From contig NC_068910.1 of the NCBI RefSeq assembly GCF_023091745.1, positions 88,540,170 through 88,604,169 of the forward strand: DNA of 64,000 bases, in the 5' to 3' direction. The DNA is from Budorcas taxicolor (taxonomy: Eukaryota > Chordata > Mammalia > Artiodactyla > Bovidae). A program made the position numbers and the translations under genes. Below the pieces are notes generated by a model. The model saw only the letters and a list, made by a program, of their open reading frames with translations, was not told the origin of the DNA and did no database searches. Positions 57,690-64,000 of this stretch are shown here, one piece after another; position 1 is the stretch's first letter, and each line of letters starts with the position of its first letter.

Positions 57690-57701
57690 ACTTTCTCTAA
57701 C

Positions 57702-58149
57702 AAACGGTGAAAGTTATTACAGTTTGAATCATATCTAAGACACAGCATTGATGTAGTGTCAGGATTAACTGGTGGCTAGTATGTTCAAGATCTGAGTAAA
57801 CCACTTCACTCCAGATAACATAAACTTTGTCTAGTAACTAACACGTGACTCTGTTTTGAGATTTAGTAGCTGTAGATTACTATTTGATGACCACTTCCTC
57901 ACTATAGAGCCCTTTCTGTAGTGGACTTAGAACAGATAGTTCCTAAAATGTCAAGAACAATTACAGCAATCCATTATAAAATTTTACCTGGGACCTATTT
58001 TTTTTTTTTTAAGGAAAACCTGATTCATTTACTAGAGCATAGAATTCAGCTACATGAAAACATTTAAAAAGTAAGTTTTGATCCCTACAGCATCAGGAAG
58101 CAGCAAATGAACATCAATATGCCCCTCTGTTAACGTGGGGATCACATGA
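57702..58149. other. Unique DNA, no gene seen
   Basis: Poly-T at about 57999-58010. Nothing else recognised. Confidence 0.5.
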
Positions 58150-58262
58150 ATTTGAGAGCTCCTTGTGGATAGAGGCTGTAGTATTTTTAACTGTGTATTT
58201 CTAGAGTTTGCCTCAGTGTCTGGCTCATGATAGATATTTGGTCAAGCAAATGAATTAGCAAA
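58150..58262 (+). mobile_element. L2 LINE 3' end
   Basis: 'gagctccttgtggatagagg', 'ctgtagtatttttaactgtg' and 'cagtgtctggctcatgatag' follow the L2 3' end, ending near 'caagcaaatgaattag'. Ancient mammal-wide element. Confidence 0.55.
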
Positions 58263-58364
58263 TGAGGTTGCCAGCTCTGAGCATCAGTAGAACAGGGACT
58301 GAGGAATATTGCGTTGAAATTTCCCCAGAGTTTTATGTAGCTCTAATATCCGATATAAAGAGCA

Positions 58365-58368
<4 letters not shown>

Positions 58369-58397
<29 letters not shown>
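58369..58397. repeat. (CA)14 microsatellite
   Basis: Twenty-nine bases of uninterrupted CA. Confidence 0.97.
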
Positions 58398-58399
<2 letters not shown>

Positions 58400-59242
58400 A
58401 CATAGACAGCTCCTAAACTATTCTACACTGCTCTTTTTAGAATTCAAATTATCAATTACAGTGACCCCTTCTCAGGCATTAAAATACCAGACTTCACAGC
58501 ATTTCAGAATCTTTTCCTAGACGCTCTTCTTTTGGGGTTTCCACAATGCAAATATCTGGCCAGCTTTCCTCTTTCTCATCAGTTTCTCTTTCTTTCAATC
58601 TTCCCAATGGATATTTGTTTCCTTAGTGTTTTCTACTCAACACATTTCCCCTCTTCCTCCAAGTTTCTGCTGAGTGTTTACATGCTTATATGCACCTATG
58701 GTTCCTATATCTACTCTATGCTCACTTGATGTTTTTAGCCCCAAACCTCCTCTAACCCATTAGCTTTTATCTCTAACTACACACTGAACCTGTATTCTAC
58801 TCCATATCTAATTTCATATGTACTTTGAAGAATCATGATTTTTTCCCCTATTATCATCATCCAATAATGATCCCTACTAAAATCCTAAGAATTACTTTAA
58901 AATTATTTCTTGTTCTTTATTCCTTTATTAAAAAAATAAAATACCTGAACACATTTCTTTACTGGAGATTTAGCTCTTGAATGCCTCCTGACTGTTTTCT
59001 TTAAAATGTCTTCTTCGCATGTCTTTAAGCTGACATTTGATATGATTGTTGACTCAAGCCTTTGCCTATGTTAGTTTCTTCCCACTTTAATCCTTACTCC
59101 CTGTGGCTCCCAGAAGCACATCATATCACCCCCCTTCTTAAAATCCTCTAATGATGCATTATCCTCAGCAGGAAGAGGTATAAATGTGACATTGTATATG
59201 AGATGTGTACGATCTCAATGCAATATAATTACACAAAAAGTT
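58398..59242. other. Unique or very old repeat DNA, no gene seen
   Basis: Pyrimidine-rich at 58520-58700 with a 65-codon plus frame that matches nothing known. The text near 59030-59170 loosely resembles an old mammalian repeat. Confidence 0.4.
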
Positions 59243-59669
59243 CGTCTATTAGAGGTCAAATTTTATTCCCACCCTCAGAATCCATAAACTGAACTCATAA
59301 CTCCCAGGATCTCAGAATGGAGATATTTGAAGATAAAGTCTTTAGAGAAGTAATAAAGTTAAAATAAGGTCATTGGGCTGGACCCTAATCGAACATGACT
59401 GGTGTATTTATAAAAGGGGAAGTTTGGACACAGAGAAAGCATAGGGAAAAAAAAAAAAAAAATGTAGAACAAGAGGGAGAAGACAGCTATCTACTAGCCA
59501 AGGACAGAGACCCTGAACAGATTTTTCCCTCACAGCCTTTGAAATGAACCAGTTCTACTGAATCTTCATTCAGAATTCTAGCCTCCAGAACTGTGAGACA
59601 ATAAACATCTGTTGTTTAAGCCACCCAGTCTGTGGTGCTTTGTTACGGCAGTCCTAGGAAACTAAGATG
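59243..59669 (+). mobile_element. MLT1-type solo LTR (ERVL-MaLR)
   Basis: Plus-strand LTR: 'ataaggtcattgggctggac', 'cctaatcgaacatgactggt', 'agcctccagaactgtgagac', 'gttgtttaagccacccagtc', ending 'cctaggaaactaag'. A 16-A run lies at 59447-59462. Non-coding. Confidence 0.88.
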
Positions 59670-60439
59670 ACTCCCATTTTTACCACTGACATACACACAC
59701 ATGCGCATACTGTTAACCACGCTGCCTTGCTAATAATGTGCTATCTGTACAGAAGCCGCAGGGGAAATTTCCAAACAGTCCTCCTGGAGGATTTTAGTCC
59801 TCAGGAGTCTGAGAGACTGATGTTTTAACCATGAGCAAACACATTTCACATCATATCACAGAATGAAAACTACTTCATCAGAAAACCCTTTTCTCATTAA
59901 ACAGCAATGCCAGTTGTAATTTACCACTAGCAATTTGTAATAAAAGGAATTATATCTATTAAGTATGCCATCTAGTAAAGAATCTGCCATCTAGTAAAGA
60001 AATCAGTAACAACAAAAAAAGCTGTGGAAATAGTATTAGGTATTAGTGGCTAACCTTCTCATGCTACTTCTTACGGGTCAGATGCTCTTCCAAGCACAGA
60101 TAGAATCACTGAGCTTGCTGACCTCACTGATATTTCTCTTCATGGACTGAGGCCATGTCTCTTCTGAGTAAGGAAGATGCTTCCAAGGAGGGAAAATCAT
60201 AAAAGCAGAAATTGAGGAAGATTCCATTTTTCTATGATGTGTTTAGTACCCTGGGGGAAAAATTAACGCAGAGATGTTCTTCAGGCATGTTGTAAATTTT
60301 GATTTTGAATTTCAGTGCCACATTAAGCTGATAAATACAGATTTTGTTTCAGTGCACTGCAGATTTTCTTAGACAAATCCACATTGTGAAGTTTTCCTCG
60401 AATCCAGTTGTTCTAGGACTTTAGTAAGAAATAGAGTCA
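59670..60439. other. Unique DNA with a 19-bp tandem duplication
   Basis: No gene. See the direct repeat at 59966-60002. Confidence 0.5.
59966..60002. repeat. 19-bp tandem duplication
   Basis: 'tgccatctagtaaagaa' occurs at 59966-59982 and again at 59985-60001, period 19. Confidence 0.97.
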
Positions 60440-60597
60440 TACTGGAGGGCTAGTTAAAAGAGGCTCTTGGGCACTATTCCCAAATGCTCTGATGCACTAT
60501 GTCTGGGGGAAGGGGAACCTGAACTTGCATGTTTAGGAAGTTCACAGACGCTGCTGCTACTGCTGATCCAGGGACCACATCTTGAGAGCCACTGATT
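60440..60597 (-). mobile_element. MER5A-like DNA transposon remnant (hAT-Charlie)
   Basis: 'gctgctgctactgctgatcc', 'agggaccacatcttgagagc' and 'cactg' at the right match the terminal inverted repeat side of MER5A. The left end is diverged. A non-autonomous, long-dead mammalian DNA transposon. Confidence 0.6.
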
Positions 60598-61145
60598 GAA
60601 ATGAGAAGCATTAACTGAAAACTGGAATCCATGATCATCAATTAACAACTCCCTTATCTGACAAAATTCTCCAGAAGGTTGCCAAGAGGAGGAAACAAGA
60701 GTATAAGACTGATTATAAATGTTCAATCAGTTGGTGTATTTAGAAAAACCACCAGGATCATAGTTTGTTTGTTTTTTTCATTGTTTGTGCACATGTGGTT
60801 ATTTATTTTTATTTCAGGACTATTTGGCAGAATTTATCATTAGTTGGGAAAATGCATGTGTGGTCTGTGTGAACATTATTATATGTGAGTGTGTATATAT
60901 TGAAAATAATTCTCAACAGCAATCTAATACATAAATTTGAGGGTCTATTTATGTGGAGCATTAATAGAGCACATGGAGCATTCCTATTTTTAATGGAGCA
61001 TTCTTATTTCTAAATACATTTTTTGAGTAATTGAGGAAGATAAACAGCCTAATTATGTAAAGTTGCCTCCTGTTGGCAGACATGGTTTTCTCAAAACTTT
61101 ATTACTCTCTCAGTCTCCCCCTAGTGTTCTTAACTGTATATGAAA
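60598..61145. other. Unique DNA with a small minisatellite
   Basis: No gene or assigned repeat apart from the 20-bp array at 60953-61012. Confidence 0.5.
60953..61012. repeat. Three-unit 20-bp tandem repeat
   Basis: TGGAGCA recurs at 60954, 60974 and 60994. Units two (60973-60992) and three (60993-61012) differ at two positions. Unit one is more diverged. Confidence 0.9.
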
Positions 61146-61156
61146 AGTAACAGATA

Positions 61157-61679
61157 CCAGTTTGCATTCCCAACAGTATAGGAGGCTTCCCTTTTTACCA
61201 CGCCCTCTCCAGCATTTATTGTTTGTGGATTTTTTGGATGATGGTCATTTTGCTGGTGTGAGGCAATAATCCCATTGTAGTTTTTATTTGCATTTCTTTA
61301 ATAATTAGCAATACTGAACATCTTTTCATGTATCTCTTGACCATCTGTATGCCTTCTTTGGAGAAATATCTATTTAGGTCTTCTGCCCATTTTTTGATTA
61401 GGAGACTTAGAGAATGAGCTTAAGGTTATGAGGAGTGAGGGAGAGGGATAGTTAGGGCATTTGGAATTGACATATACCCACTACTATATTTTAAATGGGT
61501 AACCAACAAGGACCTACTGTATAGCACAGGAAATTCCCCTCAAAATTATTTAACAACCTAAGTAAGAAAGTATTTGAAAAAGAATAGATGCATGTGTATC
61601 TGATTCACCCTATTGTACTTTTGAGGCTAACACAATATTGTTAATCAATTACTCTCCCATATAAAATGAAGAAAAACAC
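61157..61679. mobile_element. 5'-inverted (twin-primed) L1 LINE
   Basis: 61157 to about 61401 is minus-strand L1 (end of ORF2: 'tttgcatttctttaataatt', 'ggtcttctgcccattttttg'). About 61402-61679 is plus-strand L1 3' UTR ('gacttagagaatgagctt', 'caaggacctactgtatagca'). One perfect 11-bp TSD, 'agtaacagata', at 61146-61156 and 61680-61690 brackets both halves, so they arrived as a single event with the 5' part inverted. Confidence 0.94.
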
Positions 61680-61860
61680 AGTAACAGATAAACTTCTTAT
61701 ATTTGATATACTCAACAGTGAATTATAAGTATATCAAAGGGATCCACATGTTCCTTTAAGGTAGTACCAGTATTTTTGAAAGTGTTCAAGAAAATTGCAA
61801 AATGAGAGTGGTGCTTAGAAAAAATTATTATTTTACAAAACATAGAGTTTATGCATCGTA

Positions 61861-62085
61861 GGGCCTTCCCAGGTGGCGCTAGTGCTAAAGAACACACCTG
61901 CCAATACAGGAGACGTAAGAGACACAGGTTCAATCCCGGGATCAGGAAGATCCCCTGGGGGAGGGCATGGTAACTCCCTCCAGTATTCTGACCTGGAGAA
62001 TCCCCATGGACAGAGGAGCCTGGCGGGCTACAGCCCATGGAGTTGCAAAAGAGTTGGACATGGCTTAATGACTAAACAACAAGTG
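61861..62085 (+). mobile_element. Bov-tA SINE ('ggcgctagtg' head subtype)
   Basis: Head 'gggccttcccaggtggcgct', B-box 'ggttcaatccc', tail 'gactaaacaacaagtgacag'. Well preserved. No TSD found. Frames of 77 and 108 codons across it are SINE-derived. Confidence 0.95.
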
Positions 62086-62779
62086 ACAGTTAAATTAAAA
62101 AGGTAAAAATAGGTAAATTAAGATTGTTTTTAACCCAATATTTTCAAAGTCTTAAGATTATAGTGTGTATTTTATACTTGCAGCCTTTCTCAGTTTGGAC
62201 CAGCTACAGTTGAAGTGTTCAATAACCACACCTGACCAGTGTCTTCTATATTGGACAGCACAGTATTAGATCATATTTCCTCTTATGCATTTGCTTGAAA
62301 GGAAAAATGTAAGCATTTGTTATGGACTATGGGATATTTTACTTTTAGCTTAAGTTGCACTTATTAAGACAGGAGCACCAATCCCCCCCAAAAAATGGCC
62401 CCAAATTGTAGACTCTCTAACAAAGTGACAGAGAGCAAACTAGACAATGAACAGGGAGGCTACCTCTCAGGTAGAGGAGGGGCATGCATATTGACAAGCC
62501 TCACCTTGTGATTTCAGCCATCTTTGCTTGAGTTAGGTCTATGGTTTTGTAGAACTGAATGTCTGATTCCTTTTAAATTTCTGAGTTTAAATATAAAATA
62601 CAATCGCTCCTTCATCTGCCACCACACAAGAAAGGATGTTGAATAGACTTCTGTAAGCTTTTGCTGTTATTACACAAGATGCCCCTATTTAAAATGGCTT
62701 CCCTTGAGTTCTACATCAATTTCATAACAACTATTACCATGTAAAACCATATTCTTTACTTCTTGACTTGTTTTTCTCC
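62086..62779. other. Unique DNA, no gene seen
   Basis: No assigned feature. The right end may already be old L2. Confidence 0.45.
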
Positions 62780-62890
62780 ACTTATATAAACCCCATGAGA
62801 TTAGAGACTTTCTTTCACTTTCTAATTTACTGCTCTATCCCTAATACATGTGCTGCTACATGGTAGATGCCCCATTGAATAAACAATAGA
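62780..62890 (+). mobile_element. L2 LINE 3' end, probable
   Basis: 'ccccatgagattagagactt', 'ctgctctatccctaatacat' and 'ctacatggtagatgccccat' followed by 'tgaataaacaa' match the L2 3' end in order but are diverged. Confidence 0.5.
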
Positions 62891-63449
62891 TTTATTTAAA
62901 CTGAGTGATTTCTTCTGACATCAGAAAATATTTTTCTTCAAGTATACCTTTTAAATACAATCTTTCTTTTACAGTCTTTACACATTCTCTTTTTCATCTT
63001 TTCTTCTGGCCTTGTGTGTATAGGACACACAGTTGAGACAGTCATTTTTTTCTCTACTCAGGTCTCTTGGAAATTTCCACCTAATTCCATGTCTCAGCCA
63101 ATATATTGCTAACAGAGATGACCAAATTTACTTACTTCATAGAGTTGTTAGAATGATTATTTCGGTATATTGTAGTTTATAAAATTACCAAGTTGGCCAA
63201 AAATTTGGCTTTTTTCCATTAAAATGTAGAGGTTTAAATACATTAAAAATTGCAAAGGCAACAATAGAAAACTTTAACTTGGATAAATATCACGCAAGAA
63301 GAAGAAGAAAGGAAAATGAGGGTGAAAATGTCCCCCCATTCTCAAACTGGGTGCATTATGTCTGTTTTTCATCTCAAGGAATCACTATATATACAAACTG
63401 ATAAATTTAATAAATTGTTGATAAATCAGGTTAGAAGTATGAGCATATC
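62891..63449. other. Unique DNA, no gene seen
   Basis: No recognised feature. The 105-codon frame starting at 63316 owes its C-terminal half to the SINE. Confidence 0.5.
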
Positions 63450-63462
63450 TTCTGAAATTCTA

Positions 63463-63770
63463 GACTTGGACTATATTAGCTCAGCTGGTAAAGAATCCAC
63501 CTGCAATTCAGGAGATCCCAGTTTGATACCTGTATCGGGAAGATCCCCTGGAGAAGGGTTAGGCTTGCCACTCCAGTACCCTTGGGCTTCCCTGGTGGCT
63601 CAGGTGGTAAAGACTCCGCCTGCAATGTGTTGAGCCCTGGGTTGGGAAGATCCCCTGGAGAAGGCAGCAGCTACCCACTCCAATATTCTAGCCTTGAGAA
63701 TTCCATGGACTATATAGTCCATGGGGTTACAGAGAGTCAGACATGACGGAGCGACTTTCACTTTTTTTTT
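63463..63770 (+). mobile_element. Bov-tA SINE with two tRNA-like heads
   Basis: A first head (63470-63584, 'agctcagctggtaaagaatc') runs through 'ccactccagtacccttg' straight into a second complete head at about 63585 ('ggcttccctggtggctcagg') and the Bov-A body, with the 22-bp palindrome at 63703-63724 and a T-rich tail. A perfect 13-bp TSD, 'ttctgaaattcta', at 63450-63462 and 63771-63783 brackets the whole, so both heads moved together. Confidence 0.95.
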
Positions 63771-63942
63771 TTCTGAAATTCTAAAATAATCTAAATTAAA
63801 AAGGGAAAAAAGAGTTAAAAGACAAAACGACTAGAATGTGTAACTGGGCATAAGGAGTAAATGGGGAAAACTTGCAATTCACCCTTAAATACTGTTATTT
63901 TCTTTATTGCCAGTGACTTTTATTACTTTAGTGGATGTTAGT

Positions 63943-64000
63943 CACTTATGTGTGTCTGACTCTGTAACCCCATGGACTGTAGCCAGCCAGGCTTTTCTGT
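63943..64000 (-). mobile_element. Bov-tA or Bov-A SINE, cut by the window edge
   Basis: 'cacttatgtgtgtctgactc' to 'gccagccaggcttttctgt' is the 3' part of a reverse-strand SINE that continues past base 64000. Confidence 0.9.

Noticed and set aside
59243..59669. Endogenous retrovirus with coding capacity
   Set aside because: Only an MLT1-type LTR is present. No gag, pol or env-like sequence flanks it, nor the LTRs at 6150, 17552 and 39355.

Overview
The window reads as nuclear DNA from a bovid or other ruminant mammal. It is AT-rich and CpG-poor. About a third of it, by my own rough tally, is interspersed repeats, and the families are diagnostic: BovB (RTE-class) LINEs, Bov-tA and Bov-A2 SINEs, one CHR-type SINE, and ruminant-type L1 3' ends, on a background of mammal-wide MLT1 LTRs, MIR, L2 and MER5. 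The species cannot be fixed from these families alone. I found no functional protein-coding gene, no rRNA or tRNA gene, no CpG island and no recognisable exon, so this is gene desert or intron.

Layout. 0-5 kb: a compound microsatellite, a 5'-truncated L1 with a 13-bp target-site duplication (TSD), a Bov-A2 dimer with an 11-bp TSD, then two abutting Bov-tA SINEs in opposite orientation. One of these carries a copied 37-nt piece of DNA from about 760 bp away. 5-13 kb: MIR, MLT1, SINEs and two BovB 3' fragments. 13.6-16.7 kb: a nearly full-length BovB on the minus strand, with endonuclease and reverse transcriptase (RT) remnants broken by frameshifts and stops. 17.5-18.7 kb: an MLT1 LTR split by BovB and Bov-tA. 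20-28 kb: CHR, Bov-A, two plus-strand BovB tails (one hosting a SINE) and a fairly intact minus-strand BovB 3' end. 28-46 kb: mostly unique DNA with scattered SINEs, an L1 in each orientation, MLT1 and MIR. 46-55 kb: BovB on both strands, including a BovB fragment nested in opposite orientation inside another BovB. 55-64 kb: Bov-tA SINEs, L2, MLT1, MER5, a 5'-inverted (twin-primed) L1 flanked by an 11-bp TSD, and a dimeric-head SINE with a 13-bp TSD.

The elements interact only as a mobilisation system. BovB supplied RT and endonuclease, and the Bov-A part of the SINEs derives from the BovB 3' end, so these SINEs are taken to be moved by BovB machinery. No copy here looks able to make a full-length product. 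I did not find a previously undescribed biological system. The best second-look items are the templated insertion in the SINE at 4.1 kb, the twin-primed L1 at 61.1-61.7 kb, the nested insertions that give a relative chronology, and a few repeat-free stretches that could hold conserved regulatory DNA. Positions of repeat ends without a TSD are approximate, usually within 5-15 bases. Family names come from recognising consensus sequence by eye, not from a database search.
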